Assembly (NCBI GenBank): GCA_021850485.1
Contig: JAJZLY010000029.1
Span: forward strand, 1 to 64,000
DNA from: Bacillota bacterium
GTDB taxonomy: Bacteria > Bacillota > Sulfobacillia > JAJZYS01 > JAJZLH01
DNA length: 64,000 nt
Direction: 5' to 3'
Positions 30,892-40,384 of the stretch are shown here, one piece after another. The position numbers and the translations under genes were made by a program. Within the stretch, counting starts at the first letter, position 1, and the number at the start of each line of letters is the position of its first letter. A model generated the notes under the pieces. That model made no database searches. It was not told where the DNA came from and worked only from the letters and a program-made list of their open reading frames with translations.

Positions 30892-32238
30892 GTGTCCATT
30901 TGGACGGCTGAGACCCACTCCATCGAGCCAATCCCGGAATCGGAGCGGCACGGCAAACCCCGCGATCTGTTCACGCTGTGGTTCAGTGCCAACATGCAGA
31001 TCACCACCATCGCCCTAGGGGCGGTCTTTTACTTCATCGGGCTGTCCTTACCGTGGGCGATCTTGGCCATTGTGATCGGGAATCTGATCGGTGCCATCTT
31101 CATGGCCTACCACAGTGCCCAGGGGCCGGTGATCGGGGTGCCTCAGATGATCCAGTCCCGAGCCCAGTTCGGCTTTTACGGTGCCCTGTTGCCCCTTGTG
31201 CTGGTGGTGGTCATGTACCTGGGCTTTTTCGCCCTCAGTTCAGCGCTGGGCGGTCAAGCCTTGGCCGGGCTCACCTCGATGCCGGTCACCCCGGCGATTA
31301 TCATCCTGGGCGTGATTACCGCCCTGATGGCGGTGTTTGGCTACGACCTGATCCACGCCTATCAGCGCTACGTCTCGCTGGTGTTCCTGGTTGCCTTCGT
31401 CATCTTCTCGGTCGTGGTTGCGACCTCGGGTCTGATCCCGCACGCGGCCTGGTCCTGGTCCGGCTTCAATGGCGGCACCTTCTTGCTCGGCGTGATGCTG
31501 GCAGTGACCTGGCAGATCACCTATGCGCCCTACGTCTCGGACTATTCTCGGTACCTGAAGAAAGACGTCGGGGTCGGTCCCACCTTTCAAAACAGCTACT
31601 GGGGCACAGTGATCGCCTCAGTCTGGATGATGATCCTGGGCGCCGCACTGACCGAGATCAGTCAGAAGCTCTCCACCGTCGGTGTGATCAGTCAGTTGGC
31701 CGGTGGCCTGGCCGGCGTCATGCTGCTCATCATTCTGCTCGGCATCATCGCCGCCAACGTGCTTAACGTCTACGGCGGCATGCTCACCGCCGACACCATC
31801 TGGGGCACCTTTAGCAAAGGCGTGGGCTCTGCCACCCGGCGCTTGGTGATGATCGCCCTCGTCGCCATCGTGGGCATGATCTTAGGTGTGATCGCCGAGG
31901 GTAACTTCGACGCCAACCTAACCAACTTCATCGTCTTCCTCACCTACTTTGTGATTCCGTGGACGGCCATCAACCTGACCGACTTCTACCTGGTCCGCCA
32001 CGGTCAGTACGACCCGCAGGCCTTCTTCCGGCCAGCCGGGTACGGCGGCGCCAACGGCATGGCGCTGGCCGCCTATGTGATCGGCATCTTGATCGAGATC
32101 CCGTTCATCAACTCTGTCTTGTACGAGGGCCCGATCGCCAAGGCCCTGGGCGGCGCTGATATCTCTTGGGTGTTCGGCCTGGCCGTAGCGGGCGGTGTCT
32201 ACCTGATCTTCTCAAAGAGCACTCGGCAAGCGATCTAG
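30892..32238 (+). CDS. NCS1-family purine-cytosine permease-like transporter
   Basis: A 448-residue membrane protein with about 12 helices. NCS1 hallmarks: LFTLWFSANMQITTIALGAVF in helix 1, VIGVPQMIQSRAQFG, APYVSDYSRYLKKDVG after helix 5, and FYLVRHGQYD near the end. It would import a purine, cytosine, allantoin or similar ring; substrate not assignable by eye. GTG at 30892 with AGAGGA upstream. It is monocistronic, with a terminator 20 bases after the stop. This is the second NCS1 gene in the window and is only distantly similar to the one in the thiamine operon. Confidence 0.85.
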   Translation: MSIWTAETHSIEPIPESERHGKPRDLFTLWFSANMQITTIALGAVFYFIGLSLPWAILAIVIGNLIGAIFMAYHSAQGPVIGVPQMIQSRAQFGFYGALLPLVLVVVMYLGFFALSSALGGQALAGLTSMPVTPAIIILGVITALMAVFGYDLIHAYQRYVSLVFLVAFVIFSVVVATSGLIPHAAWSWSGFNGGTFLLGVMLAVTWQITYAPYVSDYSRYLKKDVGVGPTFQNSYWGTVIASVWMMILGAALTEISQKLSTVGVISQLAGGLAGVMLLIILLGIIAANVLNVYGGMLTADTIWGTFSKGVGSATRRLVMIALVAIVGMILGVIAEGNFDANLTNFIVFLTYFVIPWTAINLTDFYLVRHGQYDPQAFFRPAGYGGANGMALAAYVIGILIEIPFINSVLYEGPIAKALGGADISWVFGLAVAGGVYLIFSKSTRQAI

Positions 32239-32257
32239 CAGAGCACACGGCACGCGG

Positions 32258-32282
32258 GGCCCGGACGATTTTCGTCCGGGCC
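32258..32282. terminator. Intrinsic terminator between the permease and ROK genes
   Basis: A perfect 11-bp stem GGCCCGGACGA / TCGTCCGGGCC with a TTT loop between two convergent genes. T-runs are weak on both sides. Confidence 0.65.
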
Positions 32283-32306
32283 TGGGCTTCGTTCAGTTGC
32301 CCTGAA

Positions 32307-33209
32307 TCAGAAGTGGCCTAAGACTGCTTGATGGGCGGCCCAGGCCGCACCGATCAGCGGCGCCGGGCCGCCTAGCTCCGCGGCCACGATCGGTAGCGGC
32401 AAGTTGGCGGCCCAAGCCCTTCTCTTTAGTTCGCGCTCCATCGCTGGCTGCAGCAGGTCGAGACTTTGCGCCAGTGAACCACCGACGACCACCAGTTGCG
32501 GGTTTGCGACTTGGGCCCAGGCGGCGAGGGCAACACCCAGGGCCTCTCCAGCCCGCCGGAACACGGTGGTCGCCAGTTGATCTCCCTGGCGGGCACGCCC
32601 CGCCACCTGACCGGCGTCCAAGGTCTGGCCACTGGCCGCCAGATAATGTTTGGCAATGGCCGGCCCAGACGCGATGGCCTCCACGCATCCACGTCGGCCA
32701 CACCCGCACAGCGGGCCGGATCGAGAAACGGTCAGGTGGCCGATTTCGCTGGCCGCGCCGTTGGCGCCGAGCAGCGGTTGCCCCTCCAGGATCAGCCCGC
32801 CGCCGACGCCGGTACCAAGCGTCAGGTAGGCAAAACTGGACCGGCCGCTGCCGGCACCGAAGGCGTATTCGCCCAGCCCGCCCATCAGGGCGTCGCGCTG
32901 GGCGACCACCGGCAAGCCCAAGCCGAGCCAGCTCGAGAAGTCGTCGATCGTGGCGCCAGCCCAGCCTGGGGGCATGTTGGGCGCATGGGTCAGGGTATTG
33001 GCCAAAACCGGCCCTGGCACCGAAAGGCCGATCGCTTGCGGAGTCACGTCAAAGCGCCGGGCCATTTCTGCCAACAGCGGCCCAATTAGGCGCAGTTGCG
33101 TCTCAGCGCTCGCGCCGGCGGTGGATCGAGCATCGTGCGAGAGCAGGCGGGGACCGTCGACGATGGCGAAGGCGATCTTGGTGCCGCCGACGTCGATGGC
33201 ATATTCCAA
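32307..33209 (-). CDS. ROK-family sugar kinase (glucokinase-like)
   Basis: A 300-residue ASKHA-fold kinase. Phosphate-1 motif AIDVGGTKIAFAIVDG at the N-terminus, sugar-site NMPPGWAG and EIGHLTV, ATP site LGTGVGGGLI, and the ROK zinc motif CGCGRRGCVE (about residues 163-172). Closest role is glucokinase, but N-acetylhexosamine or other hexoses are possible. The start is ambiguous: TTG at 33209 is 6 bases after GGGGTG, whereas GTG at 33218 overlaps that site. It is convergent with the NCS1 gene and divergent from the FAD oxidase gene. Confidence 0.85.
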   Translation of the reverse strand: MEYAIDVGGTKIAFAIVDGPRLLSHDARSTAGASAETQLRLIGPLLAEMARRFDVTPQAIGLSVPGPVLANTLTHAPNMPPGWAGATIDDFSSWLGLGLPVVAQRDALMGGLGEYAFGAGSGRSSFAYLTLGTGVGGGLILEGQPLLGANGAASEIGHLTVSRSGPLCGCGRRGCVEAIASGPAIAKHYLAASGQTLDAGQVAGRARQGDQLATTVFRRAGEALGVALAAWAQVANPQLVVVGGSLAQSLDLLQPAMERELKRRAWAANLPLPIVAAELGGPAPLIGAAWAAHQAVLGHF

Positions 33210-33337
33210 GGCGGGCACCCCCCATGGCCGTGTGGCTGTGCGTAAGCCTTGGCCGAGCCCGGTCAGATCCCTGCCAGGCAAGAGCGCACAGATCGATGGC
33301 GAAGTGCACCCGGTGCACACAGTGATGAGGTGTTGTC

Positions 33338-34723
33338 ATGCAGTGGATGCAAGAGCTGGCGAGGGTCGTCCGACCAGGCCAGATGACCACCAGCCCCAGC
33401 GTGCTCGAACAGCATGCGAAAGACGAGTCGTACCACCCGGGTGTGTTGCCAGACGTGGTCGTCTATCCCGAGAGCCAAGATGACGTGGTGGCAGTGATGC
33501 GCCTGGCCAGCGCCTTTCGGGTGCCGGTGGTTGCCTTCGGTGTCGGCAGTGGCCTGGAGGGGCACGTGGTACCGGTGCGCCACGGCATCTCACTGGATAC
33601 CTCCCGCCTCAACCGGGTGCTTGAGATCCGCCCTGGTGACTTCTTGGCCTGCGTCCAGCCTGGGGTCACCCGCACCGAGCTAAACCAGGAACTGGGCCGC
33701 CACGGGCTCTTTTTCCCGGTCGATCCCGGTGCCAATGCCTCCTTGGGCGGCATGGCTGCCACCGGCGCCAGCGGCACGACCACGGTTCGTTATGGGGCCA
33801 TGCGCGAGCATGTCCGAGCCCTGACCGTGGTGCTGGCTGATGGGGTGGTCATCCACACCGGGTCACTGGCCGCCAAGTCGTCGTCTGGCTACGACCTGAC
33901 CCATCTGTTCGTGGGGTCGGAGGGCACTCTCGGCATCTTCACCGAACTGTGGCTGAAGGTATGGGGCATCCCAGAGGCAACCCTGGCCGCCCGGGCTGAG
34001 TTCGAGACGGTCGAACAGGCCGTCGCCGCTTCCACCGCCATCATCGGCGCCGGGGTCGCCGTGGTGCGGCTGGAACTGGTGGACGCACCGTTTTTTCAGT
34101 ATATCAACGCCTATGCCGGGACGACCTTTCCGCTGCATCCCACGCTGCTGCTGGAGTTTCGAGGTAGCCGCATGGGCGCGGCGGCCGATCTGGCGGCCGC
34201 TCGCGAACTGGTGATGGAGGAGGGGTGCACTGTCTTTGATCAGGTGCAAGACAGCGGCCGTCAGACCGAGATGTGGGCGGCCCGCCACTCGGCGGCCTTT
34301 GCCTTTATGGCAGCCCATCCCGGCCGAGGGCACCTGGCCACCGACGTCTGCGTGCCAGTCTCCCAACTGCCACAAGCGGTGAGTGCCGCCAAGTTTGCCT
34401 TGGCCGAGATGGGGATGGAGGGCGCGATCTTGGGTCACGTCGGAGACGGCAACTTTCATGTCAGTTTGGCCGTGGACCCCAGCGACCGGGAGGATATGGC
34501 ACGAGCTGAGGCCTTCAGCGGGCGTCTGATCGACCAGGCCCTGGCGGTGGGCGGCACCTGCACCGGGGAGCATGGCGTGGGATTGGGCAAGCGTCGCTAC
34601 CAGGCCCGCGAGCACGGAACCTCGCTCGCCGTGATGCATCGTTTGAAGGCGCTGCTCGATCCCGAGGACATCCTCAACCCCGGAAAATTGGTGGACCCGG
34701 ACCCTGCTCCCGGCGGCGGCTAG
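33338..34723 (+). CDS. FAD-linked oxidase, GlcD / D-lactate dehydrogenase type
   Basis: A 461-residue flavoprotein. The PCMH FAD-binding domain covers residues 35-215 (VVVYPESQDDVVAVMRLA, FGVGSGLEGHVVPV, VDPGANASLGGMAATGASG, LFVGSEGTLGI); the FAD-oxidase C-terminal domain follows, with GHVGDGNFHVSLAVDP and TCTGEHGVGLGKRRY. It would oxidise a D-2-hydroxyacid such as D-lactate or glycolate, passing electrons to quinone or another acceptor. No GlcE/GlcF subunits are adjacent, which fits a single-chain D-lactate dehydrogenase. GAGGTG lies 6 bases upstream of the ATG. Confidence 0.88.
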   Translation: MQWMQELARVVRPGQMTTSPSVLEQHAKDESYHPGVLPDVVVYPESQDDVVAVMRLASAFRVPVVAFGVGSGLEGHVVPVRHGISLDTSRLNRVLEIRPGDFLACVQPGVTRTELNQELGRHGLFFPVDPGANASLGGMAATGASGTTTVRYGAMREHVRALTVVLADGVVIHTGSLAAKSSSGYDLTHLFVGSEGTLGIFTELWLKVWGIPEATLAARAEFETVEQAVAASTAIIGAGVAVVRLELVDAPFFQYINAYAGTTFPLHPTLLLEFRGSRMGAAADLAAARELVMEEGCTVFDQVQDSGRQTEMWAARHSAAFAFMAAHPGRGHLATDVCVPVSQLPQAVSAAKFALAEMGMEGAILGHVGDGNFHVSLAVDPSDREDMARAEAFSGRLIDQALAVGGTCTGEHGVGLGKRRYQAREHGTSLAVMHRLKALLDPEDILNPGKLVDPDPAPGGG

Positions 34724-34767
34724 GACTATACTGGAGCCACCGGTTCAGGCGCGGCGGAGGAGTGGTC

Positions 34768-35019
34768 TTGGGCATGATCTATCATCAAGGCTTCGGATGG
34801 GGAGCAGGACTGTTCGGATTCTGGCTGTTCGCCCTGGCCGTGATGGCCGGCTTCATCTGGCTGGTGTACAGTCTGGTGCTGCGAGCAGCCGAGAGGTGGC
34901 CCCGGCGCGCACAGGCAGACGGTGCGCTGGCCATGGCCCGGCTGCGCTACGCCAAAGGAGAAATCGGGCAAGAGGAGTTCCAACGCCTGATCGCAGATCT
35001 CACCACCAAGGACGCCTGA
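34768..35019 (+). CDS. Small membrane protein with C-terminal SHOCT domain
   Basis: An 83-residue protein with one strong membrane segment (LFGFWLFALAVMAGFIWLVYSLVL) and a SHOCT domain at the end (ALAMARLRYAKGEIGQEEFQRLIADL). SHOCT modules are short helical oligomerisation or lipid-associated tails. The role is unknown. TTG at 34768 is 7 bases after GGAGG; ATG at 34774 is the alternative. It follows the FAD oxidase by 44 bases and may be cotranscribed. A strong bidirectional terminator follows. Confidence 0.75.
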   Translation: MGMIYHQGFGWGAGLFGFWLFALAVMAGFIWLVYSLVLRAAERWPRRAQADGALAMARLRYAKGEIGQEEFQRLIADLTTKDA

Positions 35020-35047
35020 CGGAAACGAATCGCTGGACAGCAATCAA

Positions 35048-35078
35048 GCCGTGGCGCCCTGGCAAAGGGCGCCACGGC
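35048..35078. terminator. Bidirectional intrinsic terminator
   Basis: A perfect 13-bp stem GCCGTGGCGCCCT / AGGGCGCCACGGC with a five-base loop between the SHOCT gene and the convergent G1 peptidase gene. Confidence 0.75.
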
Positions 35079-35098
35079 TCGGCGGGGCCGCCTGGCGG

Positions 35099-35917
35099 TT
35101 AGGACCCGGGCGCCGCCGGGCTACTGGATCCGTATTGGACCTTGAAACCATCGGTGTCGCTGTCCGGCAGCGACGGGGTGGACACTTGGGTTCGTTTTTG
35201 AATCATCACGCCGCCATCGGATGTGACCAGACCAGGATTTGTCCCGTTCACGGTGCCGGGGTTGAAGATGGTGAAGCCGTAGTTGGCTAGGGTGGCCACG
35301 TGGCCGCCGATGGTCGGCGCCTCTTGAATCCACTCTGCCGATGTGCCAGGGCCGGTGTAGGTTTGGGTCGTCGAGAAGCTCCAGCCCGCCGTCACATCTG
35401 AGATGGTGATGGTCCAGGTGCCATTGGCGTTCTTAGCGACGGAGGCGGTCATGGCGTCGCCGGGGTTGACCGGATCGCCGGTGATCACCGTTTCGGCGGC
35501 CGGCAAGATCTCCCACCAGGCGTCGTAGTGGGCGCTGCCCTGGTAGTAGTCCTGCTCGGTGCCGGTCTGGATCAGGTTGGAGTTGTTGAAGCCGTCGATG
35601 CCGATCCAACTCGAGGAGTAGGTGCTACCGCGGCTTGGCGCTACTGCGGGGACGATCCAGGAGCCGGTGATCTGGGTATAGGTGCCGCTGACACTGGTTG
35701 AAAGTGCATATCCGGACCAGTTGCTGGACGCCCATCCGAACGGGCTGGTCGTGCTGGACGAGCCGCCATGACCGTGGGTTGTGCCTGGAACCGCCAGCGC
35801 GATGCGAGGAGCATGCGAGATCGCCGGAGCGGCCGCACTGACCACCGGTCCAGCCCCGGTGGCGAGGAGCAGAGCCAAGGAGCCGAAGCCACAGGCAATT
35901 CGTCGCACAGGTGTCAA
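35099..35917 (-). CDS. Secreted G1-family (eqolisin) glutamic endopeptidase
   Basis: A 272-residue exported acid protease. Residues 1-31 are a signal peptide (RRIACGFGSLALLLATGAG, cleavage after SAA). The mature part carries the eqolisin signatures SSNWSGYAL, GSWIVPAVAPS, SSSWIGIDGFN, the catalytic Gln about 117 in LIQTGTEQDYYQG, HYDAWWEILPA, and the catalytic Glu about 194 in SAEWIQEAP, so the Q/E dyad is intact. TTG at 35917 is 7 bases after GGAGG. G1 peptidases are mainly fungal, with a minority in acidophilic bacteria, which fits an acidic habitat. Confidence 0.88.
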   Translation of the reverse strand: MTPVRRIACGFGSLALLLATGAGPVVSAAAPAISHAPRIALAVPGTTHGHGGSSSTTSPFGWASSNWSGYALSTSVSGTYTQITGSWIVPAVAPSRGSTYSSSWIGIDGFNNSNLIQTGTEQDYYQGSAHYDAWWEILPAAETVITGDPVNPGDAMTASVAKNANGTWTITISDVTAGWSFSTTQTYTGPGTSAEWIQEAPTIGGHVATLANYGFTIFNPGTVNGTNPGLVTSDGGVMIQKRTQVSTPSLPDSDTDGFKVQYGSSSPAAPGS

Positions 35918-36127
35918 GGCATCACCTCCCACAATGGATCAGTAATGTTGGACGCCTGCGGTGCAACTCCTGCACTCTAAGTCGCAGGCGGCAGGGCGAG
36001 AAAACCGGATCAAAGCGTTTCACCAGGCTGATTCACGCCGCCGGGTCGACCGGTGGGCCCTTGCGAGTGAGCGCTGGACCTAGGCATGATACCGAGGGCA
36101 CTAAGTCGCGGTGGCGGAGGTTGGACG

Positions 36128-38032
36128 TTGGCGTTGGCTTTTTTGCCCCTGACCCGGCTCGACGGCTTCATCCCAATCGAGGACTACGGCCTGATCGGCA
36201 ACCTCGAGACCTGCGCCCTGGTCGGCCGGGACGGCTCGATCGATTGGTGCTGCCTGCCGTACTTGGATTCGCCGAGCGTCTTCGCGGCGATGCTGGACAG
36301 GAAAAAAGGCGGGCGATTTGTGGTCCAGCCGGCCGCCGAGTTTACGTCGCGGCAGCAGTATTCCGCAGATACCAATGTTCTGGTCACTGAATTTCGGACC
36401 GCCGGCGGCGAAGCGGTGCTCACCGACTTCATGCCGGTGATGGCTGGTTCCGCAGAGGACCAGCCGGTGCCCTGGGACCACCGGGCGATCCTACGCGAGG
36501 TCGAATGCCAGCGCGGCGAGATGCAAATTCGTTGGGAGTGTTCACCACAACCGGACTATGGCCGCGGCCAGGCCGCATGGACCCGGCAGAGCGGCGGCCT
36601 GGTGGCCGAGACAGGAGGGCAGGGCCCGCTCTTTTTGCAGCTGCCAGGCGACGCCGATCTGACGAATGGTCAAGCCAGCGGGAGCTTCACCCTGCGCGCG
36701 GGTGAGAGCACCTGGCTGGTGCTCCGTTATCAGGACCCCACACCACTGTCCGCCGCGGCCTGCCAGCAACTGCTGGAGGACACGAAGGACCTCTGGGGTT
36801 CGTGGGTGCACAGTTGCGAGGGTCCCGGATGTGCGTTTGCCGGGCCTTGGCACGACCAGGTGGTACGCTCGGAGCTGGTGTTAAAGCTCTTGACCCATCC
36901 CGAGACCGGGGCCATCGCCGCCGCACCCACCACCTCTTTGCCAGAAGCTGTAGGGGCCGGCCGCAACTGGGATTACCGCTTCGCCTGGATTCGCGACGCA
37001 TCGTTTACAGCCCAGGCCCTGTTCCACATCGGACATCAGAAAGAAGCGCGCCAGTATTTTCGCTGGGTACGGTCCATTTGGACCCGCGACACCAATCCAG
37101 CCGACATCCAGACCATGTACAGTCTGGCCGGCGGCACCGATCTGACCGAGTTTCAACTGGACCACCTGTCCGGGTACCGCAACTCGCGGCCGGTCCGGAT
37201 CGGAAATCTGGCCGCCAGCCAACATCAACTCGATATTTACGGTGAGCTGATCAACGCCCTCTACGAGTTCACCCGCTACCCGAAGAATGGCGGCGTACCG
37301 GAGCGGGCGTTGGTGGAAGCGGAATGGCCGATGATCCAGCGCATTACTGAATATGTGGCTGGCTGTTGGCAGGAGCCTGACTCTGGGATCTGGGAGATGC
37401 GAGGCCAGGAGCAACACTTCACTTATTCCAAACTGATGTGCTGGGTGGCCTTGGACCGCAGTGTCCGGTTAGCCGAGCGTTGGCAACTGCAAGCACCTCT
37501 GGAGGCCTGGAAGCAAGAGCGCCGCAAGGTGCGTCGGGCGATCTTGGACCAGGCATTCAACCCGGGCCTGAACAGCTTCACCCAGGCCTTTGGCTCCACC
37601 GTCCTGGACGCCTCCAGCCTGCTGATCCCGGTGATGGGATTGCTCGCCCACAGCGACCCGCGGGTGGTTGGCACCATCGATGCCACCATGTCCAAGCTGA
37701 TGAGCCATGGCCTGGTTCACCGCTATCTAGACGACGACGGCCTCTCTGGCAGCGAAGGTGCCTTCTTGCTGTGCACCTTTTGGCTGGTCTCGGCATTGGC
37801 CCTGGCCGGTCGTCAAGAAGAGGCAGAGTCGGTGTTCCGCGGTGTCCTCGATCGGATGGGGCCGCTGGGGTTGCTGGCCGAGGAGATGCATCCGGAACTG
37901 GGCTCGATGCTGGGCAACTACCCGCAGGCCTTCAGCCACATTGGTCTGATCAACAGTGCCCTGTACCTGGGCCGCAAGAGCCGGGCCAAAGCTCCGGGCC
38001 CGGCGCCCATCGGCACCGAACCAGCGGCTTGA
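36128..38032 (+). CDS. Glycoside hydrolase family 15 (glucoamylase/trehalase-like)
   Basis: A 634-residue cytoplasmic-looking GH15 enzyme. The N-terminal beta-sandwich starts with FIPIEDYGLIGNLETCALVG and SIDWCCLPYLDSPSVFAAML. The (alpha/alpha)6 barrel has NWDYRFAWIRDASFTAQAL, the general-acid Glu in GIWEMRGQEQHFTYSKLMCW, and the general-base Glu in LLAEEMHPELGSMLGNYPQAFSHIGLI. It hydrolyses alpha-glucosides, possibly trehalose or maltodextrin. TTG at 36128 is 7 bases after GGAGG. It is divergent from the G1 peptidase, with a 210-base gap. Confidence 0.88.
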   Translation: MALAFLPLTRLDGFIPIEDYGLIGNLETCALVGRDGSIDWCCLPYLDSPSVFAAMLDRKKGGRFVVQPAAEFTSRQQYSADTNVLVTEFRTAGGEAVLTDFMPVMAGSAEDQPVPWDHRAILREVECQRGEMQIRWECSPQPDYGRGQAAWTRQSGGLVAETGGQGPLFLQLPGDADLTNGQASGSFTLRAGESTWLVLRYQDPTPLSAAACQQLLEDTKDLWGSWVHSCEGPGCAFAGPWHDQVVRSELVLKLLTHPETGAIAAAPTTSLPEAVGAGRNWDYRFAWIRDASFTAQALFHIGHQKEARQYFRWVRSIWTRDTNPADIQTMYSLAGGTDLTEFQLDHLSGYRNSRPVRIGNLAASQHQLDIYGELINALYEFTRYPKNGGVPERALVEAEWPMIQRITEYVAGCWQEPDSGIWEMRGQEQHFTYSKLMCWVALDRSVRLAERWQLQAPLEAWKQERRKVRRAILDQAFNPGLNSFTQAFGSTVLDASSLLIPVMGLLAHSDPRVVGTIDATMSKLMSHGLVHRYLDDDGLSGSEGAFLLCTFWLVSALALAGRQEEAESVFRGVLDRMGPLGLLAEEMHPELGSMLGNYPQAFSHIGLINSALYLGRKSRAKAPGPAPIGTEPAA

Positions 38033-38192
38033 CCAAAGGCGGCGCTCGGTGTGCGGGCGATTCGGATCGGCCAGCGCGCCTGGACCAACCCATGTGCACA
38101 AACCGCGACCGAGCGCGGCCTCACGCTCGCCATCGGCCTGTCCATAGCCAGCGCACATCGCTCGCACCAGAAACAAATGCTAAGATGCCAAC

Positions 38193-39299
38193 ATGCAAAG
38201 AATGCCAGAGGTGCAGCGCCCTCCTTTCGATCGCCTGCGGCTGGGAGAACCGTGCCACATCGTGGTGCGTCGCAGCTGGCCCCTGATGGTGGCCGGGTTG
38301 ACCCTGGAGAGTGAAGCGGCGCGCGTTGATGAGTTGCCACGCGAGGCTCTGGCGGCTGTCCCTGGCTGGCCTGCCTTCCGCGCACTGCTCCTGCATGCGG
38401 TGGCGCTGAGAGATCAACTGGCTCTCGAGCCCGCAGTTGAATTGGACGCCATCCACACCGTGGCCGGGTTGATTGAGTGGATTGGGCAACGCGGTGTCGA
38501 GTGGTGGCATCAGCTATTGGCTTCGGCCGCCATCCGTGGCTGGGCGTTTTACTGCCAGGCGGCCGACTCCGAGGTGGAGCGGTTAGAACGCCAGCGGACC
38601 TGGCCCTTGGGTCCGGAAGGGCCGGGGTGGTGGCGCGATGTCCGTCTGTTTGAACGGCGGATTCGGTTGCAGGCCCTGTTGTGGGAGATCACCGAGCCCG
38701 AGCTGGAGCAAGTGCTGTCGGATCGCGAGGGCGCCTTGGCAGTGGTGGCTCAGGTGCTGCAGCCGGCAGCCGACTTAATTGATGCCAAGATGCCGAGGCT
38801 GGGCCGGAGCGAGCGCCGGGTTGCGTCTGACCTCGCCCAGGCCTTTTTGACCATGACCGGCCGACCTCTGGTCGCTGCCGACCCGGGCGAATGGGCGGCA
38901 GTGCGCCACCTGGTGGTCGTGCCAACACCAGGTCTGGCGCGACAGGACGCAGTATCCGTTGCCCGCACGCCTTCCAGTTGGACCGTGTGGGTTGGCGCTG
39001 ATACCGGCGAGACTGCGGCCCAGCCAGCCGATGTGGGGCGCATCCTGGCGGCCCTAGGCGACGATCTGAACAAGCAGATTGTGGAGAGCCTGTCGGCGGA
39101 GGGGCCGGCGCATGCGCTGTTGCTGGCTGAACGCCTGCCCGCTCATCCCTCTACGTTGAGTCGCCACCTCAACGCCATGGCCGATGCAGGCGTGTTGCGA
39201 GTCCGGCCGCTGGGACACAAGGTGGTCTATCACCTGAATCCGGCTGCCCTGGACCTGTTGTCGCTGTGGGCGCGACAATTGAACGCTGCGGAGGTGTGA
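38193..39299 (+). CDS. ArsR-type regulator with large N-terminal sensor-like domain
   Basis: A 368-residue protein. Residues 285-360 form a winged helix (LLLAERLPAHPSTLSRHLNAM, MADAGVLRVRPLGHKVVYHL). The first 270 residues are an all-helical region rich in Trp and Arg, as in DUF5937-type ArsR regulators, and contain no obvious metal-Cys motif. A possible extended -10 (TGCTAAGAT) lies just 7 bases before the ATG, so the transcript may be nearly leaderless. It lies upstream of the MhqO/MhqD-like genes and probably controls them. Confidence 0.75.
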   Translation: MQRMPEVQRPPFDRLRLGEPCHIVVRRSWPLMVAGLTLESEAARVDELPREALAAVPGWPAFRALLLHAVALRDQLALEPAVELDAIHTVAGLIEWIGQRGVEWWHQLLASAAIRGWAFYCQAADSEVERLERQRTWPLGPEGPGWWRDVRLFERRIRLQALLWEITEPELEQVLSDREGALAVVAQVLQPAADLIDAKMPRLGRSERRVASDLAQAFLTMTGRPLVAADPGEWAAVRHLVVVPTPGLARQDAVSVARTPSSWTVWVGADTGETAAQPADVGRILAALGDDLNKQIVESLSAEGPAHALLLAERLPAHPSTLSRHLNAMADAGVLRVRPLGHKVVYHLNPAALDLLSLWARQLNAAEV

Positions 39300-39421
39300 C
39301 CTTACGATCAGGCATGGCCGTCGGTCAGCACTCGACTTTGGCTTGACCACAAGCGGCTGGCGCTGGCGAAGGGTGTGGCGGCCGTCGGCTTGACTGAAGT
39401 GTGGCAATGAGGTGATCGAGC

Positions 39422-40384
39422 GTGCGGCTTACAGGAATCCATCATGTCTCAGCCCTGACCGCCCAGGCCGGGGCGAATTTGGCCTTTTACACGGGCGTGA
39501 TGGGCATGCGCTTGGTGAAGAAGACCGTCAATCAAGACGATACCTCCTCCTACCACCTGTTCTATGGGGATCAGACCGGCAGTCCCGGCACGGAGCTCAC
39601 CTTTTTCGACATCCCGCAGGCGGCAGCGAATCGACCTGGCAATCGCTCCATCTCCGCTATCGGCCTGACTGTCCGTGATGGCGCTGCACTCGAATACTGG
39701 CAGGCGCGCCTGGCTGAGTGGGATGTCGACCAAGATCCGATTGTCACAGTCGCCGGGCGCTCAACCCTGGCGCTTCGCGACCCGGAGGGACAGCGCCTGA
39801 TCCTGACGGCCGACGACACAGTGGCACACCCGCACACGCCCTGGCAGCAGAGCCCAGTGCCGGCACAAACTGCGATCTTGGGCCTCGGTCCGATCACGCT
39901 GACTGTGCCCGATGGCAAAGATACGGTCGCGGTCTTAACCGAACTGATGGGATTCGAAGAGGTTTTACCGCTGCGATCGGACCTTGGCCAAGGCGACTGG
40001 CGCCGTGTCTTCAGCACTGGCAAAGGTGCTGGCGCAGAAATTCATCTGGAGATCAGGCCCCAGCTACCGGCAGAGCGGTTGGGGCGGGGTGGTACCCACC
40101 ACGTTGCCTTCCGGGTGCCGGACGAAGAGCAGCACCGGGCCTGGCTCGACCTACTGGAAAGGGCCGGGCTGCGCACGTCTGGGCTGGTTGACCGTTACTA
40201 TTTCCGCTCCATCTACTTTCGGGAGCCGTCTGGCATCTTATTCGAACTGGCCACCGACGGTCCGGGATTCCTGACCGACGAAGATGCTGAACACCTAGGT
40301 GAGCGGCTGGCCCTACCGCCGTTTTTAGAGCCGAGGCGGGCCGAGATCGAGGCCGGGCTGTCACCACTTGAGCTTCCCAGATGA
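39422..40384 (+). CDS. mhqO: MhqO-like ring-cleaving dioxygenase (VOC superfamily)
   Basis: A 320-residue protein with four VOC modules in two pairs. The first metal ligand is in LTGIHHVSALTAQ; then VMGMRLVKKTVNQDD, the second-domain start ILGLGPITLTVPDG, THHVAFRV, and the Glu ligand in FREPSGILFELATDGPGF. B. subtilis MhqO is a hydroquinone-responsive dioxygenase. GAGGTGATC lies upstream of the GTG. It overlaps the mhqD-like gene by 4 bases (ATGA), forming a quinone/electrophile detoxification operon behind an ArsR-type regulator. Confidence 0.85.
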   Translation: MRLTGIHHVSALTAQAGANLAFYTGVMGMRLVKKTVNQDDTSSYHLFYGDQTGSPGTELTFFDIPQAAANRPGNRSISAIGLTVRDGAALEYWQARLAEWDVDQDPIVTVAGRSTLALRDPEGQRLILTADDTVAHPHTPWQQSPVPAQTAILGLGPITLTVPDGKDTVAVLTELMGFEEVLPLRSDLGQGDWRRVFSTGKGAGAEIHLEIRPQLPAERLGRGGTHHVAFRVPDEEQHRAWLDLLERAGLRTSGLVDRYYFRSIYFREPSGILFELATDGPGFLTDEDAEHLGERLALPPFLEPRRAEIEAGLSPLELPR

